The notes under the pieces were generated by a model. It ran no database searches. It saw only the letters and a list, made by a program, of their open reading frames with translations, and had not been told where the DNA came from. DNA of 64,000 nucleotides from Terrabacter sp. MAHUQ-38. GTDB taxonomy: Bacteria > Actinomycetota > Actinomycetes > Actinomycetales > Dermatophilaceae. The DNA lies in contig NZ_JACVCU010000002.1 in NCBI RefSeq assembly GCF_014518425.1, forward strand, positions 744,001-808,000. Reading direction: 5' to 3'. Shown piece by piece: positions 1 to 10,698 of this stretch. The position numbers were made by a program, and so were the translations under genes. Position 1 is the first letter of the stretch. Each line of letters opens with the position of its first letter.

Positions 1-1134
1 GGGGTCGGCGCCACCGACGGCGACGACGAGGTCCGAGGCCCCAAGAGAGGTGAGCGTGGCCTCGTTGCGGCGTGGGGCCACCGTGTCGTAGCTCAGCTCT
101 TCGTCGTCCTCCAGGCAGAAGCCGCAGTCGACGACGACGACCTGGACCAGGGACCGGCTCAGCTCGAGCACGCGCTCGAGAGCGGCGGCGCGGACCTCGG
201 GCCAGCGCTCGGCCTTGGGCAGGCCGGTGAGCACACGGAGCCCGGACACCACCTCCGGGGCGATCCGCGAGAGGGCCGGCAGGTCGAGCAGGCCCTGCTG
301 TGCGGCGCGACAGGCCGCCGCGATGCCGGGCGCCTCGTCGAGCAGCCCCAGGGCCTGCGCGACGCAGCCACCATAGGTGTCGGCGTCGACGAGCAGGACC
401 TCGGTTCCGCGGCTGGCGAGCTCGGCGGCGAGGGTCGTGGCCATCGTCGTGCGGCCGGGAGCACCGGTCGGCCCCCAGACCGCGATGACTGGCGCGCGGG
501 ACGGGCGGCGCATGTGGCGCGCGGTGGCACCGAGGTCGCCCCTGTCGTCGGCGTCGTGCGGGTCCTCGGCGTCGCGAGGGTCGGATCGGTCGATCTCGAG
601 GTCGCCGACCGTCGTCGCCCGGGCCTGCGCCCCTCCGGCCGGGCGCCAGGAGGCGGCCTCCTCGTGAGCGGAGGCTTCGGCAGCCACGGGCGGGACGGCA
701 TACGCGTCGGACTGCGGACCGGCGTGGGCCGCCGGCTCGGGAGCGTCGGGGCCGGCCAGCGCAGCCTCGAGCTCGTCGACGGGCGTGGCAGTGGTGTCAA
801 CGAGGCGTTCGGCCCAGCGATCGGCCCCCGCGTCGGCAGCCAGTGTGGCCGTGACAGTCAGCTGCCGCAGCCGGCGCTCGGCGCCCTCGTCGTCCGGCGG
901 GTGCAGGCCGATGACTCGGATCCCGTTGCCGCGCAGTCGGGTCACCACAGTGAGGTCGAGCCCGCGAAGGTCGGAGGAGACGACGGCCGTGTCGCCGACT
1001 CCGGCATCGGCGAGGGACAGGAGCTCGGCCACGTCGGCGCAGCGGCGGCTCACGGTCACCCCGGGCACTTCCTCGAGGACCGTCGCGACGGCTGACTCCC
1101 AGTGGTGGCTGAGAGCGGTCAGGACCTCGGTCAT
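1..1134 (-). CDS. CpaE/MinD-like AAA ATPase of a Tad/Flp pilus locus (3' end cut by window)
   Basis: 378 residues are visible with no stop before the window edge. The N-terminal ~130 residues look like the receiver-like regulatory half of CpaE proteins, followed by a disordered acidic linker (about 150-205). The MinD-like ATPase domain starts near 214: a deviant Walker A (GPTGAPGRTT, residues 221-230), LLVDAD near 250 and a VVVVDCG strand near 333. The lysine of the canonical MinD motif KGGxGKT is replaced, so the P-loop is atypical. ATG at 1132-1134 overlaps the stop of the SAF-domain gene by ATGA, so the two are translationally coupled. In Tad systems CpaE localises the secretion apparatus; the CpaF/TadA ATPase would be expected further left. 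Alternative: a general ParA-like protein. Confidence 0.8.
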   Translation of the reverse strand, partial: MTEVLTALSHHWESAVATVLEEVPGVTVSRRCADVAELLSLADAGVGDTAVVSSDLRGLDLTVVTRLRGNGIRVIGLHPPDDEGAERRLRQLTVTATLAADAGADRWAERLVDTTATPVDELEAALAGPDAPEPAAHAGPQSDAYAVPPVAAEASAHEEAASWRPAGGAQARATTVGDLEIDRSDPRDAEDPHDADDRGDLGATARHMRRPSRAPVIAVWGPTGAPGRTTMATTLAAELASRGTEVLLVDADTYGGCVAQALGLLDEAPGIAAACRAAQQGLLDLPALSRIAPEVVSGLRVLTGLPKAERWPEVRAAALERVLELSRSLVQVVVVDCGFCLEDDEELSYDTVAPRRNEATLTSLGASDLVVAVGGADP

Positions 1135-1793
1135 GCTCCGCCGCCGGTCACGGCTCCGACTGACGGGACGAGCGTCAGCTTGGCCTCACCGTCGACGGCC
1201 TCGACGAGGGGTTGCACCTTGTCGGCGGGCACGTAGATCTGCACGGACGTCAGCGACCCTGAACCGAAACCACCCGAGCTCGTCAGCACACCGGCGACCG
1301 CGGCGGCCTCGAGCACCTTGGTCGTCGTGGCCTTGGCCTGCTCGCCCGTTGTCGCGGCCTTCGGCGTGACGAAGACGTCGACCCGGCTGCCGCGCGCCAG
1401 GCCTGACGTGGCCATGGCGTCGGCCCGGACGGTGACCCGCTGGACGCCCACGGCGTCGGCGTCGCCCAGGGCGGACACGGGCACGAGCTCGCCTGCGCGC
1501 ACGTCGCGAACCAGGAAGGAGCCGACCGGGGCCGGCGCGTCGGCGCCGAGGTAGGTGCTCATGCCGTCGGCGAGCCGCACGTCGGCGCGCACGAACGACC
1601 CCGGCTCGATCTCGTCGCCGGCCACGAGGTTGGTCGCAGCCACCCAGACGGGCAGGCGGTCGTCGGCGCTCGACACCGCCTTGGCGCCCAGGGTCGCGGC
1701 CACGATGACGAGAAGCACCCCCACGACCAGACGGCTGTCCCGCCAGGACGGCCGTTGCAGGCGTTTCGCCGTCGGTCTGGCCAGCTCGGTCAT
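1131..1793 (-). CDS. cpaB: SAF-domain protein, CpaB/RcpC-like pilus assembly factor
   Basis: 220 residues. A cytoplasmic basic N-terminus (to about 20) precedes one hydrophobic anchor (about 22-41, LVVGVLLVIVAATLGAKAV) and then a SAF fold (about 45-110) with the usual AGDEIEPGSFV segment. The C-terminal half resembles the RcpC/CpaB periplasmic domain, ending in a glycine-rich tail. CpaB proteins act in the envelope during Flp pilus assembly. The start at 1793 is preferred over an in-frame upstream start because AGGGGG lies just upstream and homologues begin close to the anchor. The downstream CpaE-like gene overlaps by 4 nt. Confidence 0.82.
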   Translation of the reverse strand: MTELARPTAKRLQRPSWRDSRLVVGVLLVIVAATLGAKAVSSADDRLPVWVAATNLVAGDEIEPGSFVRADVRLADGMSTYLGADAPAPVGSFLVRDVRAGELVPVSALGDADAVGVQRVTVRADAMATSGLARGSRVDVFVTPKAATTGEQAKATTTKVLEAAAVAGVLTSSGGFGSGSLTSVQIYVPADKVQPLVEAVDGEAKLTLVPSVGAVTGGGA

Positions 1794-1866
1794 GGTGGAC
1801 CCCCTGTGGTGCGATGTCGGTCTGGCGCGCAGCCCCGCCCGGGAACCGGACGACGCCGCAAACATC

Positions 1867-1885
1867 TTGCATCAGTGGGGTGCAA
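1867..1885. promoter_or_regulatory. Spaced inverted repeat TTGCA-N9-TGCAA
   Basis: Five-base perfect arms separated by nine bases in the 287-bp gap between the divergent pilus operon and the BldC-type gene. The size fits a dimeric repressor operator, but no regulator can be assigned. The rest of the gap holds the promoter at 1944 and no convincing gene. Confidence 0.3.
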
Positions 1886-1943
1886 AGCGCCCGTTCAGGC
1901 GCACACCTGGGGATAACGGACGCCAGTCGCCACACCGGCTCCA

Positions 1944-1949
1944 TAGGAT
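1944..1949 (+). promoter_or_regulatory. Probable -10 box for the BldC-type gene
   Basis: TAGGAT matches the actinobacterial TANNNT -10. Transcription would start near 1956, leaving a leader of about 125 nt before the GTG at 2081. A GTG lies at the predicted start itself and opens a 19-codon frame ending at 2015. Confidence 0.4.
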
Positions 1950-2080
1950 GGCCCGGTGTCTCCCGGCCGAGCACCCGGTGCAGGGCGGGTCGGCGGATGT
2001 CGTTTCGTGTGCTGACGCGCCCGGTCGGGTACGTGTGCGTCGAGGCCGTCATCGCGACGGTGCCAGAGGAGGAGTCAGAC

Positions 2081-2308
2081 GTGGCCCAGCGGTTCCTGCA
2101 GCTCGCCGAGGTGTCGGAGATCCTCAACATCTCCTCCGCCCAGGCCTACGCCCTCGTGCGCTCGGGCGAGCTGCCCGCCATCAAGATCGGCGGTCGCGGG
2201 CAATGGCGCGTCGAGGCGACCGAGCTGGAGAACTACATCCAGCGCATGTACGCCGAGACCAAGTCCTTCGTCCAGGCCCACCCGTTCGGCGGCGCCGTCG
2301 AGGAGTGA
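2081..2308 (+). CDS. bldC: BldC-type MerR-like helix-turn-helix regulator
   Basis: 75 residues, the normal size for the small BldC/excisionase-like family that is nearly universal in actinobacteria. It has a helix-turn-helix in LQLAEVSEILNIS.. followed by the recognition segment SSAQAYALVRSGELPAIKIG and a wing (GRGQWRV), with a short C-terminal helix. BldC of Streptomyces binds direct repeats cooperatively and controls the onset of development; in non-sporulating relatives the role is unclear. The GTG at 2081 is chosen because AGAGGAGGAG ends six bases upstream. Monocistronic. Confidence 0.85.
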   Translation: MAQRFLQLAEVSEILNISSAQAYALVRSGELPAIKIGGRGQWRVEATELENYIQRMYAETKSFVQAHPFGGAVEE

Positions 2309-2345
2309 CGCCGGGCGGCCGCCCAGGACCCGCCGACGCGTGAGG

Positions 2346-2894
2346 TCAGTGGATCCGGCGCACCGAGCCGAGTGACCAGAACGGCACGAGCAGCCGCCCT
2401 GTGAGGTTGGCCGTGCGCCGCACCTCGTCCGACGCGTGCTCAGCCAGCTCGAGGTGGTCGGCGCCGACGACGTCGATCGTGCCCGTCGCCGCGTGCCCGT
2501 CGAGGTCCGCGAGCTCGACGACCGCCCGGTCGCGGCTGACCGCGCGCAGCGCGGCACCGACTCCGAAGCGCTTGGCCACCACGGACGGGGTGCGCGCGCC
2601 GGGTCGGAGCCCGGTCACCCCCCGGACCGCTGCGAGCGCCACGAGCACGGGGCGCTGCGGGCCCGTCTCTACCAGTGCCCAGTCTGGGCCCACGTCGACC
2701 AGCGTGCCGGTGATGACCCGTCCGGCCAGCCGGAGGCTCACCCCCTGCACCTCGACGTTGGCGAGCATCCTGGTGTGCACGTCGAGCAGGGCCCGCTCAC
2801 GCCGCGTCCGGTCGGCCACCTCGGAGTCACGCTCACGAGCGTCCTCGCCCAGGAGCTGTGCCTCGAGGTCGTCGAAGAGGCGGTCCCATCGCAT
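2346..2894 (-). CDS. Conserved hypothetical protein (actinobacterial, Sm-like fold possible)
   Basis: 182 residues, not assigned to a characterised family. The N-terminal ~45 residues form a charged helix (RWDRLFDDLEAQLLGEDARERD). The rest is rich in short beta-strands (LAGRVITGTLVDVGPDWALVE and the repeat-like TGTIDVVGADHLELA), as expected of an SH3/Sm-like barrel. No signal peptide or membrane segment. The start at 2894 is preferred over an in-frame upstream start because homologues of this type begin MRWDxLFxDLE and an AAAGG lies upstream. Transcribed away from the LysM gene, whose promoter lies in the AT-rich gap at 2957-2990. Confidence 0.7.
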   Translation of the reverse strand: MRWDRLFDDLEAQLLGEDARERDSEVADRTRRERALLDVHTRMLANVEVQGVSLRLAGRVITGTLVDVGPDWALVETGPQRPVLVALAAVRGVTGLRPGARTPSVVAKRFGVGAALRAVSRDRAVVELADLDGHAATGTIDVVGADHLELAEHASDEVRRTANLTGRLLVPFWSLGSVRRIH

Positions 2895-2957
2895 GTGCAC
2901 ACCTTTCCCGGCTGGGTCTTGCATGGCCACCCAGACCTTCCTGAGCCATCACCATAC

Positions 2958-2987
2958 TTGACCAAACACATGCAAACTGCATTAAAT
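2958..2987 (+). promoter_or_regulatory. Promoter of the LysM-protein gene
   Basis: TTGACC (2958-2963) and TTAAAT (2982-2987) are 18 bases apart, with a TG two bases before the -10 region (2978-2979). The stretch is strikingly AT-rich for this genome. A start near 2994 rules out the ATG at 2986 as initiator. Confidence 0.5.
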
Positions 2988-3015
2988 GACGTCTATGCAC
3001 AGGGGACCGCGCGCC

Positions 3016-4032
3016 ATGGAGAGCTCATCCCGACCACCGGCCCGCTCGGGCGGCACGTCCTCGAGCCCGGCCCTGCCACCGCCCCCGACCCGTGCCAGGG
3101 TTCTCGCGGGCGAGCTCGTGGGCGGCCTTGTCGGACTCGGGGTCGCGGCGCTCGCGCTCGCCCTGCTGGGCACGGTCGCCCGCCGAGCACCCGTCGTCGC
3201 CGCACGTCCCGACGACATGGTCCTCGCCCTCCTGGCGTGGGCCGGCGTGGGGCTCGCTGCCTGGCTCGCGGTGGGTTCGCTCCTCGCCGTGCTCGCGCTC
3301 CTGCCCGGCGCAGCCGGCCGGGTCGCCGGGCAGGTTCGTGACCGGATCACGCCGTTGGCGGTCCGACGGTGCCTGACCCTCGTCCTCGGCGCCTCGGTGG
3401 GCTCAGTCGCGCTGCCATCAGCCCCCGTCTCCACGGCAGGGTCGGGTCCGATCGCCCGCGGCCCCGCCGGTGTGGCCGCGCCCGCCCATCTCGGGCGATC
3501 CGCAGCCCCGCTGACCGACCCCGGCGTGTCCCCCGCGTTCGTCCCGAGCCAAGCTGCCCTGGGCCCCTCGGGCTCCTTGGCCGCTGGCTCCGTGAGCCCC
3601 GGCTTCATGCCCACACCGCGGCGGCCCGGGCCGCCAGAGCCGCTGTCGGGTAGCACCGTCGGCCGCAGCCCGGAACGGATCGCCGGACCGGGCTACGTCC
3701 CGAGCGCTCCTGCACCCGTCCTCGACGCCGAGCGTTCACGTCTGCTGGCCCCGGCGCCCAGGGCCTCCGCGGCCACCCACGACCTCGTGACCGTGCGTCG
3801 TGGCGACAGCCTCTGGGCGCTGGCCGCCCGGCACCTCGGCGCGGGCGCGTCCGACGCGCAGGTCGCCCGCGAGTGGCCGCGATGGTACGCCGCCAACCGT
3901 TCCGTCATCGGTGACGACCCCGACCTGCTCGTGCCCGGCCAGCAGCTGCGGCCACCAGATCGAGCGGGCGCGACGGCCCCCACGACGCACCCGCCCACCG
4001 ACAGCCCACTCCGTCGAGGAGCACGACGATGA
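3016..4032 (+). CDS. LysM-domain membrane protein
   Basis: 338 residues from the ATG at 3016. Two hydrophobic segments near residues 30-55 and 70-100 are followed by a long Pro/Ala/Gly/Ser-rich region (about 130-250) and a C-terminal LysM module (VTVRRGDSLWALAARHLG ... ANRSVIGDDPDLLVPGQQLRPP). LysM binds peptidoglycan glycan chains, so the protein probably tethers the membrane to the wall. ATGs at 2986 and 2995 are in frame, but the promoter at 2958-2987 makes the first unlikely; the one at 3016 has AGGGGA ten bases upstream. A leaderless start at 2995 is possible. It overlaps the next gene by ATGA. Confidence 0.8.
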   Translation: MESSSRPPARSGGTSSSPALPPPPTRARVLAGELVGGLVGLGVAALALALLGTVARRAPVVAARPDDMVLALLAWAGVGLAAWLAVGSLLAVLALLPGAAGRVAGQVRDRITPLAVRRCLTLVLGASVGSVALPSAPVSTAGSGPIARGPAGVAAPAHLGRSAAPLTDPGVSPAFVPSQAALGPSGSLAAGSVSPGFMPTPRRPGPPEPLSGSTVGRSPERIAGPGYVPSAPAPVLDAERSRLLAPAPRASAATHDLVTVRRGDSLWALAARHLGAGASDAQVAREWPRWYAANRSVIGDDPDLLVPGQQLRPPDRAGATAPTTHPPTDSPLRRGARR

Positions 4033-4562
4033 CGCAGCAGGCGACGACCCGCACGAGCCCGACCCCTCCCGGAGGGTTCACGGTCCGCCGCATCCCGCAG
4101 ACCGCCCCACGTATCATCAGCGCAGACGAGGCCTGGCACGGCGAACAGCCGTATGCCCAGGACGCCCTCGCCCTCGACTTCTTCGGCGCCCGCGACGACG
4201 AGGACTTCGGCCGCCAACCAACACGCAGCCGGCTGCTCCCCGAGCCAGAGCCGTTCGTTGCGCGCCTCTCGCAGGCCATCATCGAGGTCGTGTCAGGGCA
4301 GCGCCCGGCGCCGCAGCTCATCCGGCACACGGCACCGACGATCTACTCCGTCATCGCACGACAGGCCATGGTCGCCGGCCGCCGACGGACTCCCGGACCA
4401 CGGCGCACCGCGGTGGTCCGTCGGGTCCGCGTGTGCGAGCCGGCCGACGGCATCGTCGAGGCCTGCGCGGTCGTCGTCGCGCACGGCCGCGTCCGTGCGC
4501 TGGCACTGCGTCTGGAGGGTCTCGACGGCCGCTGGCTCGTCACCGCACTGACCATCGGCTGA
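4029..4562 (+). CDS. Rv3235-family protein
   Basis: 177 residues. The N-terminal ~70 are disordered and variable; residues about 75-177 form the conserved domain (LSQAIIEVVSGQRPAPQLIRHTAPTIY... ending in LEGLDGRWLVTALTIG). The family is conserved next to secA in actinobacteria but has no known biochemical function. The fold looks like an alpha+beta SnoaL/NTF2-type domain (inference). Coupled by a 4-nt overlap to the LysM gene and convergent with secA. Confidence 0.8.
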   Translation: MTQQATTRTSPTPPGGFTVRRIPQTAPRIISADEAWHGEQPYAQDALALDFFGARDDEDFGRQPTRSRLLPEPEPFVARLSQAIIEVVSGQRPAPQLIRHTAPTIYSVIARQAMVAGRRRTPGPRRTAVVRRVRVCEPADGIVEACAVVVAHGRVRALALRLEGLDGRWLVTALTIG

Positions 4563-4616
4563 GACCATCCGCTGAGCCCGTCGAGGTCTCCCGGCAGCAC
4601 CGGTGGGAGCACAACA

Positions 4617-4643
4617 GCCCGGCCACCGCGCCGGTGGCCGGGC
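4617..4643. terminator. Bidirectional hairpin between the Rv3235-family gene and secA
   Basis: A perfect 12-bp stem with a 3-base loop (arms begin GCCCGGCCACCG) lies between two convergent genes. No U-tract on either side. Confidence 0.75.
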
Positions 4644-4674
4644 CGTTGCCCGTGTCGTTCGTGTCGTTTCGGGG

Positions 4675-7506
<2,832 letters not shown>

Positions 7507-7726
7507 CTGGTGATCTCACTCCCGACTGAACGTGTGGACTCGCCCGGTGGGCGGGCTCCATCGCCCGCGATGCGTCACGGGACCCGCCTAGGCTAGCCGC
7601 CTTCCGGACACAACGACCAACGCACCGGCAGGCGACGCGGTTCCGGCCCTGCCCCGGTCCACCGCACCGGAACACCACAGAGGCCGTATGCCGTGCGCCC
7701 GTGCCCTGCTGCCACTGTCCGGCAGC

Positions 7727-8929
7727 TCAGTCGGCGGCTACGACGACGTCCGCGAGACCGAGCCAAGCGGCCATCGACCGCAGGTTGGTGACCAGCGCCA
7801 CCCGTGCCTCCGGCGGCGCGCCCGGCTCCCAGGTGACGCGGTGGCAGCGCAGCACGCCGGCGGAACGGTCGGCCTTGAGGTCGCACCGTGCCACGAGCGC
7901 ATCGCCGTAGAGGAACGGCAGGACGTAGTAGCCGTGGACGCGCTTCTCGGCGGGCGTGTAGATCTCGATGCGGTAGTGGAAGTCCCAGAGCGCGTGGATG
8001 CGCTCGCGTTGCCAGACGAGCGAGTCGAACGGGCTCAGCAGCGCCTCGGCGTGCACCCGGCGCGGCAGCCGCGCCTCGGCGTGCAACCAGGCCGGCTTCC
8101 AGCCCGGGACGGTCACCGGGACGAGCTCGCCGGCCGCGACCAGGCGCGCGATCGCGGGTCGGGCGTCCTCGCGCTTGATCCGGAAGTAGTCGGCCAGGCA
8201 CAGCTCGGCGCCGACGCCGTGTGAGCGGGCTGCGATGCGGATCAGCTCGAGGTACCGGTCGGGATCGGCCTCCGGGCCCGGCCGGTCGGTCCATGCCGCG
8301 CGCTGTGCGGGGGGCGCGGTGGTCGTCAGGGCCGCATACCTCCGCTCGAACTGCGTCGTGCGCCCGGCCGAGCTGATCCGTCCGGCCCAGAAGAGGTACT
8401 CGAGCGCCCGTTTGACGTCTGACCAGTTCCAGCCCCAGTGGTCGTTGCGGCGCGGCTCGTCGTGCTCCAGAGCGAGCTCGACCTCGCGCGTCGTCATGGG
8501 GCCGCGGGCCTCGACCTCCGCGAGGACGAGGTCGACGAAGTCGGGGCGCTCCGCGAGGATCCGGCGCATCCCGCCCCAGGCCTTCTCGGCGGCAGCCCGC
8601 ATGCGGAAGTCGAGCAGCGGCCAGGTGGCGGGCGGCACGAGGCTCGCCTCGTGGGCCCAGTACTCGACAAGCCGCCGCGGCGCGCGGTCGCGGGCCCGGT
8701 CGAGCAGCGTCGTGTCGTAGGGGCCCAGGCGCGAGAAGAGCGGGAGGTACTGGCTGCGGGCGAGCACGTTGACGCTGTCGATCTGGATGACGCCGACGCG
8801 GTCGACGACGCGCTGGACGTGGCGCATCGTCGCCGCGAACGGCGCGGGGCGCGGGTCCAGGAAGCCCTGGGCCGCGATGGCGACCCGCCGGGCCTGGGCG
8901 CGCGTCATCGTGCGCGTGGCAGCGGTCAT
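7727..8929 (-). CDS. YcaQ/AlkX-type winged-helix DNA glycosylase
   Basis: 400 residues, normal for the HTH_42 (YcaQ/AlkZ) family. It has tandem winged-helix domains and the signature VIQIDSVNV (near 48-56), whose Q-x-D matches the catalytic motif of the YcaQ branch, which unhooks DNA interstrand crosslinks and removes bulky alkyl adducts (AlkZ has QxQ). Further features are RLVEYWAHEASLVP and the central GWNWSDVKRALEYLFWAGR helix pair. Stands alone between secA and the response regulator. The 130 bases before secA hold one CGGCATACG copy (7686) and nothing else recognisable. Confidence 0.85.
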   Translation of the reverse strand: MTAATRTMTRAQARRVAIAAQGFLDPRPAPFAATMRHVQRVVDRVGVIQIDSVNVLARSQYLPLFSRLGPYDTTLLDRARDRAPRRLVEYWAHEASLVPPATWPLLDFRMRAAAEKAWGGMRRILAERPDFVDLVLAEVEARGPMTTREVELALEHDEPRRNDHWGWNWSDVKRALEYLFWAGRISSAGRTTQFERRYAALTTTAPPAQRAAWTDRPGPEADPDRYLELIRIAARSHGVGAELCLADYFRIKREDARPAIARLVAAGELVPVTVPGWKPAWLHAEARLPRRVHAEALLSPFDSLVWQRERIHALWDFHYRIEIYTPAEKRVHGYYVLPFLYGDALVARCDLKADRSAGVLRCHRVTWEPGAPPEARVALVTNLRSMAAWLGLADVVVAAD

Positions 8930-8954
8930 GGGCGGCGCTCCTGGTCTCGACCGG

Positions 8955-9638
8955 TCAGTCGGGGTCGATGAGCCGCTGGCGCACGGCGTACATCGCCGCT
9001 TCCATGCGCGAGTGCATCTGGAGCTTGTCGAGGATGTTGCGGATGTGGTTGCGCACGGTGTTCTCGGAGATGAACAGCTCGCCCGCGATCTCGCGGTTGA
9101 GCCGTCCGCGCGCGACGAGCCTCAGGATGCCGAGCTCGCGGTCGGTCAGCCGCGGCAGCTCGAGGCCCGGCGTGGGAGCCGGCACGGACGCGCGCTGGCT
9201 GATCTGGGCGAACTCGGTGAGCAGCTTGGAGGCCATCATCGGCGACAACAGGGACTGGCCGTGGAAGACCCCGCGGATGCCGACCGCGACCTCTTCGGGC
9301 GGGACGTCCTTGAGGAGGTAGCCGTTGGCGCCGGCCCGGACCGCCTCGAAGAGGTTGGCCTCGTCGTCGGAGCTGGTGAGCATGAGGATGCGCGCCGAGG
9401 GGACTCGCTGCTTGATGACGCGGCAGGCGTCGATTCCGCCACGCTTCGGCATGCCGACGTCCATGACGATGACGTCGGGCAGGGTCTCCTCGGCCTGGTC
9501 GACCGCCTCAACCCCGTCGGCCGCCTCACCGACCACCTCGATGCCGTCTTCGGTCGCCAGGACCGTCTGCAGTCCGCGGCGGTAGAGGGCGTGGTCGTCG
9601 ACGATGAGGACACGGATGACATCGGGCGGCGGGTTCAC
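8955..9638 (-). CDS. NarL/LuxR-type response regulator
   Basis: 227 residues. Receiver domain 8-125 with the acidic pair VDDHALYRR, the phospho-acceptor Asp in VIVMDVGMP (about residue 60), Thr/Ser in MLTSS and Lys in GYLLKDVPP. C-terminal LuxR-type HTH (LTDRELGILRLVARGRLNREIAGELFISENTVRNHIRNI). GTG start with AGGA seven bases upstream. No histidine kinase is adjacent, so it is an orphan. This regulator next to hpf is a recurrent actinobacterial arrangement; its signal is not deducible here. Confidence 0.9.
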   Translation of the reverse strand: MNPPPDVIRVLIVDDHALYRRGLQTVLATEDGIEVVGEAADGVEAVDQAEETLPDVIVMDVGMPKRGGIDACRVIKQRVPSARILMLTSSDDEANLFEAVRAGANGYLLKDVPPEEVAVGIRGVFHGQSLLSPMMASKLLTEFAQISQRASVPAPTPGLELPRLTDRELGILRLVARGRLNREIAGELFISENTVRNHIRNILDKLQMHSRMEAAMYAVRQRLIDPD

Positions 9639-9717
9639 CGGTCCATCCTGTCAAAGACCACGGACGGCAGGCGTGCCGGACGCGCGGGCTCTTCGGCACG
9701 GACTCCTTCGGGGGCCC

Positions 9718-9762
9718 CGGCGACGGGGCGTCCCCTCCGAGGGAGGGGGCGCCCCGTCGCCG
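9718..9762 (-). terminator. 21-bp hairpin terminator after hpf
   Basis: The arms are complementary over 21 bases with one G-T wobble and a 3-base GAG loop. It lies 22 bases past the hpf stop, with no U-tract. Confidence 0.75.
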
Positions 9763-9783
9763 TCACCGCTCGGGAGACGGGGT

Positions 9784-10434
9784 TCAGCCCGTGGCGGCGA
9801 CGCCGGCGTCCACGTCGGTCTCGAGGTGCAGCACCCCGTAGCTCCAGCCGCGCCGCCGATAGACCACGCTCGGGCGGTCGGTGTCCGCGTCATGGAAGAG
9901 GAAGAAGTCGTGGCCGACGAGCTCCATCTGGTTCACGGCGTCCTCGAGCGACATGGGTGCGGCCGTGTGGATCTTCTCGCGGACCTCGATGGGCGAGTTG
10001 CCGAGCGCTCCGAAGCGCTCCAGGTCGTCGATCCGTCCCTCGCCGCCCTCGCGGTCTGACGCCCCGGGAGCCGACCCGTTGGTCGAGTTGTCGATGCGTG
10101 CGGTCGCCTGTGCGACCGACTCGGGAATCCGTCGTCCGCGGCTGACGCGCCGCTTGTCGTGCACCCGCCTGAGGCGTTCCATGAGCTTGTCAACGGCCGC
10201 GTCGAGGGCGGCGAACTTGTCGTCGAGACAAGCCTCCGCCCGGATCACGGGTCCCTTGGCGTGGCAGGTGATCTCGACCTTCTCCGATCCGCGGGCGACG
10301 CGTTCGTGTGTGACGACGACGTCGACGCGGTGCACCTTGGGGGCGAGCGCCGACACCTTGGCCATTCGCTCGTCCAGCTGCTCACGGAATCGGTCGGGGA
10401 TCTGGACATGACGTCCAGTGACGACGATCTCCAC
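9784..10434 (-). CDS. hpf: Long-form ribosome hibernation promoting factor
   Basis: 216 residues. The N-terminal HPF/RaiA domain (about 1-100, VEIVVTGRHVQIPDRFREQL ... KLMERLRR) binds the decoding centre of the 30S. The C-terminal domain (about 155-210, KIHTAAPMSLEDAVNQMELVGHDFFLF) dimerises to build 100S particles in stationary phase or stress. Start is the GTG at 10434, because AAGGAGGAACC immediately precedes it; an in-frame ATG seven codons upstream would bury that site. It has a long 5' leader with a candidate promoter at 10600. Confidence 0.95.
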   Translation of the reverse strand: MEIVVTGRHVQIPDRFREQLDERMAKVSALAPKVHRVDVVVTHERVARGSEKVEITCHAKGPVIRAEACLDDKFAALDAAVDKLMERLRRVHDKRRVSRGRRIPESVAQATARIDNSTNGSAPGASDREGGEGRIDDLERFGALGNSPIEVREKIHTAAPMSLEDAVNQMELVGHDFFLFHDADTDRPSVVYRRRGWSYGVLHLETDVDAGVAATG

Positions 10435-10599
10435 GGTTCCTCCTTGATCGCGCACGTCTTCTTCGTGCGTGCAGTGAGAGTGGTTCGGGGCCGTGTCGCC
10501 TGGGACAGGGCCCGATGGTCAGTTCGGTCCCCCTTCCGCTCGATCACGTCCCGGGGAGGCGCCGGAAGGCGACTCCGCAGGGACGGGGTCCATGCCTCG

Positions 10600-10605
10600 A
10601 CACTA
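10600..10605 (-). promoter_or_regulatory. Candidate -10 box for hpf
   Basis: TAGTGT (TANNNT) on the minus strand puts the start near 10593 and gives a leader of about 160 nt. The -35 region is weak. Confidence 0.35.
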
Positions 10606-10653
10606 CTTGGGCCGCGCGTCCGCTGGGAAGGCATCCGCGCGAACCCTTCCGAA

Positions 10654-10667
10654 CATCACAGGTGATG
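10654..10667. promoter_or_regulatory. Perfect 14-bp palindrome CATCAC-AG-GTGATG
   Basis: Two 6-bp arms around a 2-bp centre, about 50 bp upstream of the candidate hpf -10 and just after the comF stop. It looks like an operator for a dimeric HTH protein. The remaining bases between hpf and comF show only a GGAAGG/CCTTCC inverted repeat (10626-10650) that could be a weak comF terminator. Confidence 0.4.
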
Positions 10668-10698
10668 CACAGACGGGTCCACACCGACGACGTCGGAC

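Noticed and set aside
2986-4032. Start of the LysM gene at the ATG 2986
   Set aside because: The codon lies inside the -10 region of the promoter at 2958-2987, so it would not be in the transcript.
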